A stretch of 18,142 nucleotides of DNA from CAZUXY01 sp964624235. GTDB lineage: Bacteria > Spirochaetota > UBA4802 > UBA5368. The DNA is taken from assembly GCA_964624235.1 (NCBI GenBank), contig CAZUXY010000073.1:1-18142 (forward strand). The letters are read 5' to 3'. Under the pieces are notes generated by a model. The model was given only the letters and a program-made list of their open reading frames with translations, had not been told where the DNA came from and did no database searches. Each line of letters starts with the position of its first letter. The stretch's first letter is position 1. This document shows positions 1-6,913 of the stretch, in pieces. The translations under genes and the position numbers were made by a program.

Positions 1-83
1 ATTCGAAATGACAGACTTTTCTCACCCCTTCGGGGATTCGAAATGACAGACTTTTTTTACCCCTTCGGGGATTCGAAATGACA
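1..83. repeat. 35-bp tandem repeat, two full copies plus a partial third
   Basis: Copies start at 1, 36 and 71. Each begins ATTCGAAATGACA, runs into a T-rich stretch and ends in the small hairpin CCCCTTCGGGG. Copies one and two differ only at two or three bases in the T-rich part. The third copy diverges after about 13 bases. The array may continue to the left of the window. There is no unique spacer between copies, so it is a direct tandem repeat and not a CRISPR. No function is evident. Confidence 0.85.
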
Positions 84-118
84 ACGAGGGTACCGTCAAA
101 ATGACAAGGTTATAAAGC

Positions 119-140
119 GGGGGGATATCATCACCCCCCC
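119..140 (-). terminator. G/C-run hairpin downstream of the chemoreceptor gene
   Basis: Six G residues (119-124) face a run of seven C residues (134-140) across a 9-base loop, 68 bases beyond the chemoreceptor stop codon. Read on the minus strand, the stem is followed by GCTTTATAACCTT, which is only a weak U-tract. It could end the chemoreceptor transcript. It could equally be a structural repeat like its neighbours. Confidence 0.3.
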
Positions 141-207
141 TCCGACAGCCATGACCATCATCTGACACGATCCGGTGAGGTCGATAGACAGCTGCTACAC
201 ACCGCCC

Positions 208-1980
208 CTACACCCTGAAGAACCCCACCTTCTTTTTCAGTTCGTCGGCCATGAGCGCGACCTGGCGGCCGGTATCGGCCATTTCCGTCGCCCCGGCGGC
301 GTTCGACTGTATAAGGTCGGTCATGGTGGAGACCACGGTCACGATCTCGTCCATCGCCGTTTTCTGAAGGCCGGTGCGGTCCTTAATCTCGCCGGTCATT
401 CTCATCATCTCTTCAGAGGTGGTGTCGACCTCCCTGTTGGCGGCCACCTGCTTCCCGGTGGTGGAGGTGAGGTTGTTGATGATCTCGTCTATGGAGCCGA
501 TGCCGCCGATAATGCCGCTGATCTTGCCGTTGGCGACGCCCAGCTTCTCCATGCTGCGGCCTATCTCTTCCACGTTCCTTTTTATGAGGGCGTTGATGTC
601 CTTGATACTGCCCGCGGTCTGGTCGGCCAGTTTCGATATCTCGTCGGCGACCACGGCGAATCCCCTGCCCGCCTCGCCCGCCCTGGCCGATTCTATGGCG
701 GCGTTTAGGGAGAGGAGGTTTATCCTCTCGGATATGTCGTTGATGATCGTCACGATCTGGTCCATCTCGCCCGAGCTCTCTTTGATTTTACCCATGCTCT
801 CGGTCAGTTCGGAGAGCGACCTGACCCCCGTGTCGCTGTCCCGGGCGATGCCGGCGGTGATCTCACGCGACTGCCGTATCCTCGCGTTCAGGTCGCCTAT
901 CTCCCTGCTGAGCTCGCTGATCTTTCCCCTGAGCCCGCTCAGCCGATGGTGCTGGTCGGCGGTCAGCGACGCGACAAAGTCGACCTCGCGCGACACCTCC
1001 TCGGTGCTGGCCGACACCTCTTCGGCCGACGCCGCCTGGGCCTGGCTGTTCTCAGAAAAGTTCCCGGTGGACGCCGAAACCTCGGACGACACGCCGGCCA
1101 GCCTGTCGGCTATGGCGATAACGTCGGTAATGACGTCCCTGATCTTGCCCGTGAAGATGTTGAACGATTCGGCCAGTTCCCTGAGCTCGTCCCTGGTGTC
1201 GAGCTCTATGGTCTTTGAAAGGTCGCCGTCGCCCTGCGAGAGCTCCCTGAACGCGTTTACCAGGTTGCGCAGCGGGTGGGTAATGTACTTGCGGGCGTAA
1301 CGCCGCGCCGCCAGGAACGATGCCGCCGCGGCGAGCAGAAAGACCGCCAGGGAAACGGCAAGCCCCTTCTGCACCTCGCGGGCGTAGTATTCCTCTTCTT
1401 TCTTAACGGTCGCCTCTATCTGGTCGATGTAGTTGCCCGTGCCCACCACCCAGCCGAAGGGCTCGAAGCTCAGGGAGTATCCGCGCTTGGGATAGGGGAC
1501 CTTTCCGTCACCCTTGGTGAAATAAAAATCGGTGTACCCGCCGCCGGGCTTGCGGCCGTTCTCTATGATCTCCTTGATGAGGAGCTTCCCCTTGATGTCT
1601 TTCGAGCCTATGCGGTTGATCCCCTCGATCTGGTGTTTGTAGGCGTGCATCACGTTGGTGCCGTCGTAGGTGTCGATCCAGAAATACCCCTCGGTGCCGT
1701 AACGGATGCCGCGTACCAGCTCTTTCCCCTGTTGCTGGGCCTCTTTCATGGTCAGCTTCCCCTCTTTGTGGAGCTTGTAGACGCCGTCGAGCATCGTTAC
1801 CACGTTCTGCACCTGGTGCTTGATGTCCTCGTCGTACATGCTCAGCAGCACGCTGCGGAACTCCGCGACGCTCTCCTTCTTGAGCGAGTACAGGCCCCAC
1901 ACGTAATAGACCTGGAAGAGCAGCAGCGACAACAGGCAGCTCATGGCCGTGACGATGATGATCTTGCTTTCGATTTTCAT
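208..1980 (-). CDS. Methyl-accepting chemotaxis protein with sCache_2 sensor domain
   Basis: This is a 590-residue transmembrane chemoreceptor that should sense a periplasmic ligand and control CheA through CheW. Residues 7-30 form the first membrane helix. Residues about 35-195 look like a single-Cache (sCache_2) domain, with the motifs GYFWI (98-102) and FEPFGWVVGTGNY (172-184). The second membrane helix is 206-226 and a HAMP domain follows at about 227-280. The cytoplasmic hairpin has its conserved tip at about 412-452 (ERINLLSLNAAIESARAGE, then GRGFAVVADE). Known sCache_2 receptors often bind short organic acids, but the ligand cannot be read from sequence. The C-terminus ends FFRV, with no CheR/CheB-docking pentapeptide. 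The start is supported by GAGG six bases upstream. No other chemotaxis or flagellar gene is in the window, so it is an orphan receptor, divergent from the beta-propeller gene. Confidence 0.95.
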   Translation of the reverse strand: MKIESKIIIVTAMSCLLSLLLFQVYYVWGLYSLKKESVAEFRSVLLSMYDEDIKHQVQNVVTMLDGVYKLHKEGKLTMKEAQQQGKELVRGIRYGTEGYFWIDTYDGTNVMHAYKHQIEGINRIGSKDIKGKLLIKEIIENGRKPGGGYTDFYFTKGDGKVPYPKRGYSLSFEPFGWVVGTGNYIDQIEATVKKEEEYYAREVQKGLAVSLAVFLLAAAASFLAARRYARKYITHPLRNLVNAFRELSQGDGDLSKTIELDTRDELRELAESFNIFTGKIRDVITDVIAIADRLAGVSSEVSASTGNFSENSQAQAASAEEVSASTEEVSREVDFVASLTADQHHRLSGLRGKISELSREIGDLNARIRQSREITAGIARDSDTGVRSLSELTESMGKIKESSGEMDQIVTIINDISERINLLSLNAAIESARAGEAGRGFAVVADEISKLADQTAGSIKDINALIKRNVEEIGRSMEKLGVANGKISGIIGGIGSIDEIINNLTSTTGKQVAANREVDTTSEEMMRMTGEIKDRTGLQKTAMDEIVTVVSTMTDLIQSNAAGATEMADTGRQVALMADELKKKVGFFRV

Positions 1981-2018
1981 AGGGTACCTCGAGTGCGTTG
2001 GTGTATTGTTTCAGCGGG

Positions 2019-2039
2019 GGCGCGTATGTATGTCGCGCC
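2019..2039 (-). promoter_or_regulatory. Hairpin in the likely chemoreceptor 5' leader
   Basis: GGCGCG (2019-2024) and CGCGCC (2034-2039) form a perfect 6-bp stem with a 9-base loop, about 40 bases before the chemoreceptor start. It may be a degenerate member of the GGCGCGG palindrome family. A regulatory role is not shown. Confidence 0.3.
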
Positions 2040-2136
2040 TCATGTCTCCGCGTTTAAATGCTTCCTTTTTTACCGTCGGGAGTGAAAAGAACCAAATTAG
2101 GCCAGGAACGATAACAAATACAAACAAAATTTAAAT

Positions 2137-2159
2137 AAACAATAAATATTTCATTGTTT
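2137..2159. promoter_or_regulatory. AT-rich inverted repeat between divergent genes
   Basis: AAACAAT (2137-2143) and ATTGTTT (2153-2159) are perfect 7-bp arms around an AT-rich 9-base centre, followed by more T residues. This could be an operator between the two divergent genes or a weak terminator read on the plus strand. The sequence alone does not decide. Confidence 0.3.
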
Positions 2160-2184
2160 TTTTACATTCCCGTGACACCCCCTT

Positions 2185-2218
2185 CCAGAAAGCGCGGATC
2201 CGAATCCGCGCCTTCTGG
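2185..2218. repeat. Intergenic palindrome, GGCGCGG-N8-CCGCGCC family
   Basis: The 22-bp core occupies 2191-2212, with the first G changed to A and the centre ATCCGAAT. The outer arms CCAGAA and TTCTGG extend the inverted repeat to 34 bp. It lies before the beta-propeller gene. A longer reading of that gene from an upstream ATG at 2154 would translate this repeat into protein, which argues against that start. Confidence 0.85.
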
Positions 2219-2297
2219 ATTACGGAAAAATCGTTGCAAAACGCCCGCACACTTACGATACTTTGCGGGAAAAACCATGACCACTACGAGGTATGCC

Positions 2298-3440
2298 ATG
2301 ATACGCATCATCAAAATAACCGGCGCCGTCATCGGCGCGCTGGTGCTTGCCCTGGCCCTGCTTTTGCTCTACTGGCGTTTCCGTCCCAACACCGCCGAGG
2401 TGAACCCGAAGCTCGCGCTCGAGGTATGGGACGCCGTGAACGACGGCATGCATAACTCGAACACCGACATGATCTTCTTTAAAAATAATTTCTACCTGGT
2501 GCACGCCTCGTCCCCCTACCACTTCGCCACCCCCGAGTGCAAACTGGTGGTATGGCGTTCCGGCGACGCCCGCAGGTGGGAAAAGCTTTCCACGGTGCGC
2601 GTTCCCGGCGAGGACATCCGCGACCCCAAGTTCCTTTCGGTCGGAGGGAAGCTCTACCTGTACGTGCTGAAAAGCGTGGCCTTCGAGGCCGAACCCTACA
2701 GGACCGCCTACGTGAGCTCAGACGACGGCGTGAAATGGAGCGCGCTCACCGACATGGCCCCCGAGGGATGGCTCTTCTGGCGGCCCAAGACCCGCGACGG
2801 AAAGACCTGGTACCTGCCCGCGTACTGGTGGGAGCACGGCAAATCGATGCTGTTGAAATCGACCGACGGCAAGCGCTGGGAGAGGGTGTCGACCATCTAC
2901 GAGGGGGGCCGCAACGACGAGACCGCCATAGAGTTTCTGCCGAACGGCGACATGATCGCGACGCTGCGGCTGGAATACTCCGAGGACCTGTGCGGCGACA
3001 GGCGGGCCTCTACCGGCATACGGGTCGCTAAGCCCCCCTACACAAAGTGGAAGGGCGTCGAGGACCACACCACCCGTCTGGACGGGCCGGCCCTTTTTTC
3101 TTACCAGGGACGGGTGTATGCGATCGGCCGGCGCAATCCCTACACCCCGGGACCGCTTAACTACTACGGCAGCATATTCGCCAAAAAACGCACGTCGCTC
3201 TTTCTGGTGACCCCGCAGAAACTCGTTTTCCTCTCTGACGTGCCCAGCGCCGGCGACACCACCTACGCGGGCTACGTGAAACGGGGCGACACGCTGTATT
3301 TCAGCTACTACACCAGCGATCCGAAGCGCGACTTCCCCTGGATAATGGGCATGCTCATGAAAAGCCCCATCCTCATGGCGAAGCTGGACCTGAAATCCCT
3401 GGAGAAACTGGCGCTTGAAAAAACGGGGGGCGCGGAATAA
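2298..3440 (+). CDS. Membrane-anchored Asp-box (sialidase-like) beta-propeller protein
   Basis: This 380-residue protein has one N-terminal membrane helix (about 4-26) and an exported domain that looks like a glycosidase-type beta-propeller. Asp-box motifs (S-x-D-x-G-x-x-W or close variants) appear at 88-94, 141-147 and 188-194. The motif DIRDP at 106-110 recalls the catalytic-face motifs of GH43/GH130-like propellers as much as those of sialidases, and no clear FRIP box is present, so the substrate is open. The start at 2298 is chosen because GAGG lies 7 bases upstream. An ATG at 2277 has no good ribosome site, and the one at 2154 would read through a repeat. The stop codon is embedded in a 40-bp perfect palindrome. 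The ABC ATPase gene follows 56 bases later on the same strand. Confidence 0.75.
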   Translation: MIRIIKITGAVIGALVLALALLLLYWRFRPNTAEVNPKLALEVWDAVNDGMHNSNTDMIFFKNNFYLVHASSPYHFATPECKLVVWRSGDARRWEKLSTVRVPGEDIRDPKFLSVGGKLYLYVLKSVAFEAEPYRTAYVSSDDGVKWSALTDMAPEGWLFWRPKTRDGKTWYLPAYWWEHGKSMLLKSTDGKRWERVSTIYEGGRNDETAIEFLPNGDMIATLRLEYSEDLCGDRRASTGIRVAKPPYTKWKGVEDHTTRLDGPALFSYQGRVYAIGRRNPYTPGPLNYYGSIFAKKRTSLFLVTPQKLVFLSDVPSAGDTTYAGYVKRGDTLYFSYYTSDPKRDFPWIMGMLMKSPILMAKLDLKSLEKLALEKTGGAE

Positions 3441-3487
3441 CAGGCGCGGATCATGATCCGCGCCTGTTATTCCCCGATCCGCGCCTG
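3434..3487. repeat. 40-bp perfect palindrome plus a third half-copy
   Basis: Positions 3434-3473 read identically on both strands. The 22-bp family core is at 3443-3464, with centre ATCATGAT. The palindrome includes the stop codon of the beta-propeller gene (3438-3440). Three bases after it, GATCCGCGCCTG (3476-3487) repeats the right half a second time. The element ends only nine bases before the ATPase start codon. Confidence 0.95.
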
Positions 3488-3496
3488 TGTGATAAT

Positions 3497-4381
3497 ATGG
3501 CACCCATACTGGAAATAATAGACCTGGAAAAGCACTACCCCGAGGTGCGCGCGGTGGACGGGGTGTCGTTCGCCATCGAGCCGGGCGAATGCTTCGGCCT
3601 GCTGGGACCCAACGGCGCGGGAAAGACCACCACCATCGAGGTGGTGGAGGGGATCCTCACGCCCACGGGGGGTTCCGTACTCTACAAGGGAAAGCCCAGG
3701 GGCGCGAGCTTCAAGGAGGAGATCGGCATACAGCTGCAGAACACCGAGCTGCCGCAGTTCCTTACCGTGCGCGAGACCCTCGAGATGTACCGCAGGCTTT
3801 ACAATCGCCGCGCCGACATGGACTACCTCATCACCGCCTGCCGGCTGGAGGACATTCTCAAACGCGACAACCGCAAGATCTCGGGCGGGCAGAAACAGCG
3901 TCTGCTCCTGGCCATCGCCCTGGCCAACGACCCCGAGCTCATCTTTCTGGACGAGCCCACCACGGGACTGGACCCGCAGGCGCGGCGACACCTCTGGGAC
4001 ATCGTCCAGTCGATCAAGAAGGAGCGCAAAACCATCGTGATCACCACCCACTACATGGAAGAGGCCCAGCTTCTGTGCGACACCGTCGCCATCATGGACC
4101 AGGGGAAGATCATCGCCATGGGCGGCCCCGACGCGCTGGTTAACGAGCACTGCAAGGGGGCCTCCATCGTGTTCAAGGGGAACCTGGACGAAGCGAAGCT
4201 TTCCGCCGTCCCCTGCCGCTGGTTCCGCGTGGAGGACTGGATCGAGATACAGACCGAAGAGCTCGACACCTGCCTGCACCGTCTCATGGAAGCGGGCATA
4301 GACCTCTCGGGTATGACGGTGCGCTTGCAGAACCTGGAAGATCTCTTTCTGAAACTCACCGGGCGGCAGCTGCGCAACTGA
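3497..4381 (+). CDS. ABC-2 type transporter ATP-binding protein
   Basis: This 294-residue ATPase carries every hallmark of the family: Walker A GPNGAGKTT (37-45), Q-loop Gln81, signature ISGGQ (128-132), Walker B LIFLDE (148-153) and the switch His185. It resembles the drug, lipid or antibiotic exporter group (CcmA/NodI/DrrA-like), with a C-terminal extension of about 70 residues after the nucleotide-binding domain. Its natural partner is the ABC-2 permease at 6914-7945, the only such permease in the window, although two genes lie between them. No Shine-Dalgarno motif precedes the ATG at 3497. The region is filled by the palindromic repeat, and TGATAAT abuts the start, so translation may depend on readthrough from the previous gene or on a leaderless message. 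The substrate is unknown. Confidence 0.93.
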   Translation: MAPILEIIDLEKHYPEVRAVDGVSFAIEPGECFGLLGPNGAGKTTTIEVVEGILTPTGGSVLYKGKPRGASFKEEIGIQLQNTELPQFLTVRETLEMYRRLYNRRADMDYLITACRLEDILKRDNRKISGGQKQRLLLAIALANDPELIFLDEPTTGLDPQARRHLWDIVQSIKKERKTIVITTHYMEEAQLLCDTVAIMDQGKIIAMGGPDALVNEHCKGASIVFKGNLDEAKLSAVPCRWFRVEDWIEIQTEELDTCLHRLMEAGIDLSGMTVRLQNLEDLFLKLTGRQLRN

Positions 4382-4432
4382 GCTGAAAACATCCCCCTCC
4401 GGCGCAGCCGAAAGCGCGGATATAACCGTGCC

Positions 4433-4446
4433 CGGATTCGAATCCG
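4433..4446. repeat. Decayed copy of the intergenic palindrome
   Basis: CGGATTCGAATCCG is a perfect 14-bp palindrome matching the centre of the GGCGCGG-N8-CCGCGCC family. An AAGCGCGGAT half-element lies just upstream at 4412-4421. The outer GGCGC arms are lost. It lies between the ATPase and signal peptidase genes. Confidence 0.6.
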
Positions 4447-4490
4447 TAATCTGTAACAAATCCCGCGACGGTTTACTAATCAATCGGGCA

Positions 4491-4522
4491 GGGCGCCGCC
4501 CGCGCGCTTCCGCCCGGCGCCC
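4491..4522 (+). promoter_or_regulatory. GC-rich hairpin in the lepB leader
   Basis: GGGCGCCG (4491-4498) pairs perfectly with CGGCGCCC (4515-4522) across a 16-base loop. The hairpin ends just before the AAGGAG ribosome site of the signal peptidase gene. It could separate this gene from the upstream transcript or influence translation. No T-run follows, so it is not a standard terminator. Confidence 0.35.
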
Positions 4523-4542
4523 GAAAGATCAAGGAGACCGTC

Positions 4543-5211
4543 ATGAATAAATTCAGAAGAATAACGCGCGCGCTGCTCCCGAACAGAAAAGAACTGCTGA
4601 TCAATGCCGCCGCCGTGGCATTATTATTGATCGTAAAAGCGTCGGTGTTCGCGAACTACTTTGTGCCCACCGGGTCCATGAGTCCCACCGTCATCGAGGG
4701 CGACAGGGTGTTTTCAAACAACATCGCCTACAGCCTCAGGATACCTTTCACGAAATTTCACGTAGTACGGTGGGGCAGCCCCGAAAGGGGCGATGTGGTC
4801 TGTTTCATCTACCCGGGCGACGACCGTACACGGTACGTGAAGCGCGTCATCGGGGTCGCGGGCGACAACATCGAGATCGACGGTGAAAACGTCACGGTCA
4901 ACGGCGGAAAGCTGGAAACCAGAGCCGTGCGGGAAACCGGCGACGCGTTCATCCGCGAAGAAGCGATCGGCGGCAGACGCCACCTGGTACGGTTGATGAA
5001 ACACCGCAACGCCTTCGATGTCGTGAGAAGATTCAGCGTCCCCGAAGGCGCGCTCTTTGTCATGGGCGACAACAGGGACGACAGCTATGACAGCAGGTTC
5101 TGGGGTTTTCTGCCGGTCGACAACGTTATCGGCAGGCTGAATTTCCGCTATCTTTCGATCGATCCCGGCAGTTCCAGGATCAGACTGGACAGGACAGGTA
5201 CCGTGCGCTAA
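4543..5211 (+). CDS. lepB: Signal peptidase I
   Basis: This 222-residue membrane-bound serine protease cleaves signal peptides from exported proteins. One membrane helix (about 18-37) is followed by the catalytic serine box VPTGSMSPT, with nucleophile Ser45. The general base is Lys100 in RYVKRVIG. The conserved MGDNRDDSYDSRFWG box lies near the C-terminus. The protein is short, with a single N-terminal helix, unlike the two-helix E. coli enzyme. The start is well supported by AAGGAG. Its position between two halves of an ABC-2 exporter is unusual, because housekeeping lepB commonly sits near lepA, rnc or ribosomal genes. It may therefore be an extra, specialised copy. A GC palindrome starts at the base after its stop codon. 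Confidence 0.95.
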   Translation: MNKFRRITRALLPNRKELLINAAAVALLLIVKASVFANYFVPTGSMSPTVIEGDRVFSNNIAYSLRIPFTKFHVVRWGSPERGDVVCFIYPGDDRTRYVKRVIGVAGDNIEIDGENVTVNGGKLETRAVRETGDAFIREEAIGGRRHLVRLMKHRNAFDVVRRFSVPEGALFVMGDNRDDSYDSRFWGFLPVDNVIGRLNFRYLSIDPGSSRIRLDRTGTVR

Positions 5212-5258
5212 GAAGGCGCGGGTTCTAATCCGCGCCTTCAACGAATGATCCGCGCCTG
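5212..5258. repeat. Intergenic palindrome plus half-copy after lepB
   Basis: The 28-bp inverted repeat at 5212-5239 has the core GGCGCGG-GTTCTAAT-CCGCGCC and outer arms GAA/TTC, with one G:T-type mismatch in the stem. A further right half, ATGATCCGCGCCTG, follows at 5245-5258. The same one-and-a-half-copy layout occurs at 3434-3487. It fills the gap between the convergent lepB and serine hydrolase genes, so it may act as a two-way hairpin. No T-run is present. Confidence 0.9.
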
Positions 5259-5260
5259 AT

Positions 5261-6673
5261 CTACTGAATGCTTTCCATGACCAGCAGGGCGAATTTTCCC
5301 CAGTCGAAGGTCTCTTCCTCTTTATGGGTCACGCCCATCCTCACGATAACCAGGTCGTTTTCGGGGAACACGGCCACCCTCTGAAGGTTGAAGCCGCTCA
5401 GGTAGTACATGGACGAAGGAAGCTTCGGATAGGCGCGGGTGTCTTTTTTCTTCGGCCGCGCGGGGTTGAGCCACAAATGGGCGCCGTACAGCCCGTCCGA
5501 GTCGGGCGTCGGCGTGGTGCAGTAGGCGATCCAGTTCTCCGGCAGCAGCTGTTTCCCCTCCCACCTTCCGTTACGCAGGTAAAAAAGCCCCATGCGCGCC
5601 CAGTCCCTGGCGGTGGCGAACATGTAGCTGGAACCCACGAAGTTTCCCGACGCGTCGGGTTCTATGAGGGCGCTGTCCATGTGCAGGGGTTTGAAGAGCC
5701 GCCCCTGCAGGTAGCGGTGCACGTCCACCAGGCGTCCGCCCGCGGCCTCGCGCACTATGCGCATTATGATGTTGGTGGTCCCGCTGGAATAATACCACAG
5801 GGTCCCCGGCTTGTGCGCAAGGGGTTTGGCGGCGGCGTAGCCTGCCATGTCGGCCGATCCGTAGAGCATGTCGGTAACGTCTTTCAGAGGACCGTAGACC
5901 TCTTCGAAGGCCAGTCCGCTCGACATCCGCATAAGGTTGTCCAGGGTGATCTTCGAACGGGGATCGCCGGTCTTTCTCCATTCCTTTATGGGGGCGGGCT
6001 TATGCACGTCCAGCTTCCCGTCCTTCACCAGCATGCCGACCAGCGCCCCCGTGATCGATTTGGTCATGGACCATCCCAGAAGGCGGGTGCCCGGGCCTAT
6101 GCCCTTTCCGTACCTTTCGGCGATGATGCGCCCCCTGTGCACCACGATTACCGCCTGGGTCCGCACGGGCACGCCGTGTACCTTTTCCGTGAAGGCGAAG
6201 TCCAGCGCGTTTTTAAGCTTCTCCCCGTTCACACCGGGGGGCGGGTCGTTCAGCGTGACCTTCCCGCCCGCGGGCCACTCGATGTCGCGCGGGTTTCTGA
6301 ACGGCGGCTCGGCCCCCTCGATCTGCTTCAGGAGCTCCTCACGGGACCGGTCGATGGTGAGGGTGCAGCCGAAGCCCTCGCGGTAGAGGGCGGTCTTGTC
6401 CTGGAAGAAGCCCAGGCCCACCGAGGTGACCTGTTTTTTTTCGCGGTCGATTTTGTTCGACATGAGGGCGAAGAGGGGATTGGTGGGCGCGATCTCTTCC
6501 CTGACGATATACCCCGGGTCCCGGTCTGACAGGAACACCTGGGAGCAGAGGTACTTGGCCGAATAGCCGGTCCCTATGGGGAGGGCGTTGTAGATAAAGT
6601 AACAGGCATAGACCAGTATGCCGAGAAACGCGCTGAGGGCCACGTACGCGGCCGTTTTATAGACTTTTTTCAT
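5261..6673 (-). CDS. Membrane-anchored serine hydrolase, class C beta-lactamase fold
   Basis: The protein is 470 residues from the ATG at 6673, which has AGAGG six bases upstream. A longer open frame begins at 6763 but lacks support. Residues about 8-30 form a membrane helix or signal anchor. The catalytic domain, from about 150 onward, has the SxxK motif Ser202-Met-Thr-Lys205 and the second motif YSS (295-297) within YYSSGTTN, as in S12-family carboxylesterases and D-alanyl-D-alanine-peptidase-like enzymes. The 120-residue stretch before the catalytic domain (about 35-150) is typical of the larger periplasmic members. Such proteins more often act as esterases or amidases on cell-envelope or small substrates than as true antibiotic lactamases. 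It runs against its plus-strand neighbours. Confidence 0.9.
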   Translation of the reverse strand: MKKVYKTAAYVALSAFLGILVYACYFIYNALPIGTGYSAKYLCSQVFLSDRDPGYIVREEIAPTNPLFALMSNKIDREKKQVTSVGLGFFQDKTALYREGFGCTLTIDRSREELLKQIEGAEPPFRNPRDIEWPAGGKVTLNDPPPGVNGEKLKNALDFAFTEKVHGVPVRTQAVIVVHRGRIIAERYGKGIGPGTRLLGWSMTKSITGALVGMLVKDGKLDVHKPAPIKEWRKTGDPRSKITLDNLMRMSSGLAFEEVYGPLKDVTDMLYGSADMAGYAAAKPLAHKPGTLWYYSSGTTNIIMRIVREAAGGRLVDVHRYLQGRLFKPLHMDSALIEPDASGNFVGSSYMFATARDWARMGLFYLRNGRWEGKQLLPENWIAYCTTPTPDSDGLYGAHLWLNPARPKKKDTRAYPKLPSSMYYLSGFNLQRVAVFPENDLVIVRMGVTHKEEETFDWGKFALLVMESIQ

Positions 6674-6819
6674 GGTAATCCTCTCAGTCTGTAATCCGGG
6701 GCCGCCATTGCGATGTCGATGAAGGAGTACCGGGTATGATACGGCGCCTGCCGGTAATTCCACGCATGGTACACGAATTCATCAAAGAATTCAATAATCT
6801 TTTCCCGGACGGGGGCTGA
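6670..6819 (-). pseudogene. Possible C-terminal gene remnant overlapping the hydrolase start
   Basis: On the minus strand one frame reads a protein-like tail of about 45 residues (containing FFDEFVYHAWNYRQAPYH, ending RLRGLP) whose TGA stop overlaps the hydrolase ATG as ATGA. No ATG with a ribosome site opens it. Its upstream end runs into the palindromic repeat at 6821-6842, which would break any gene. It may be the decayed end of a former upstream gene that was coupled to the hydrolase. It could also be chance, since the stretch is short. The family is not recognised. Confidence 0.3.
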
Positions 6820-6820
6820 A

Positions 6821-6842
6821 GGCGCGGATTCAAATCCGCGCC
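6821..6842. repeat. Intergenic palindrome, GGCGCGG-N8-CCGCGCC family
   Basis: Two 10-bp perfect arms flank the central CA, making the core ATTCAAAT. It lies between the divergent serine hydrolase and ABC permease genes, about 70 bases before the permease start. It could isolate the two transcription units or be a passive repeat. Confidence 0.9.
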
Positions 6843-6913
6843 CCCGGCACCATAAAGGCTTGACGAAACACCACGGCGCGGCAGTGAATACTGTATCAGT
6901 AAAGGAAACCGAT

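Larger units (their letters stand above)
1981..2297. other. Divergent intergenic region with AT-rich core
   Basis: These 317 bases separate two divergent start codons. The core, about 2060-2165, is far more AT-rich than anything else nearby and must carry the promoters in both directions, but no convincing sigma-70, sigma-28 or sigma-54 hexamer pair was found. A hairpin lies at 2019-2039, an AT-rich inverted repeat at 2137-2159 and a copy of the GC palindrome at 2191-2212. No gene is supported here. Confidence 0.6.

Noticed and set aside
1..83. CRISPR array
   Set aside because: The 35-bp units are directly adjacent with no unique spacers, and no cas gene is present.
1981..2160. Sigma-28 flagellar-type promoter for the chemoreceptor
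   Set aside because: No TAAA-N15-GCCGATAA-like match was found on the minus strand. The only CGATAA is on the plus strand with no matching upstream element.
2154..2297. N-terminal extension of the beta-propeller protein from the ATG at 2154
   Set aside because: It would translate an intergenic palindrome and place the membrane helix about 50 residues in. The ATG at 2298 has a proper ribosome site.
4433..4446. GGATTCGAATCC looks like the T-arm of a tRNA, here and at 12089-12110
   Set aside because: The flanks show no acceptor stem, anticodon arm or CCA end, and the word recurs as the centre of a longer intergenic palindrome.
5261..6673. Antibiotic-resistance beta-lactamase
   Set aside because: The membrane anchor, large N-terminal region and general S12-family motifs fit an envelope esterase or peptidase at least as well. 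Nothing here shows lactam hydrolysis.
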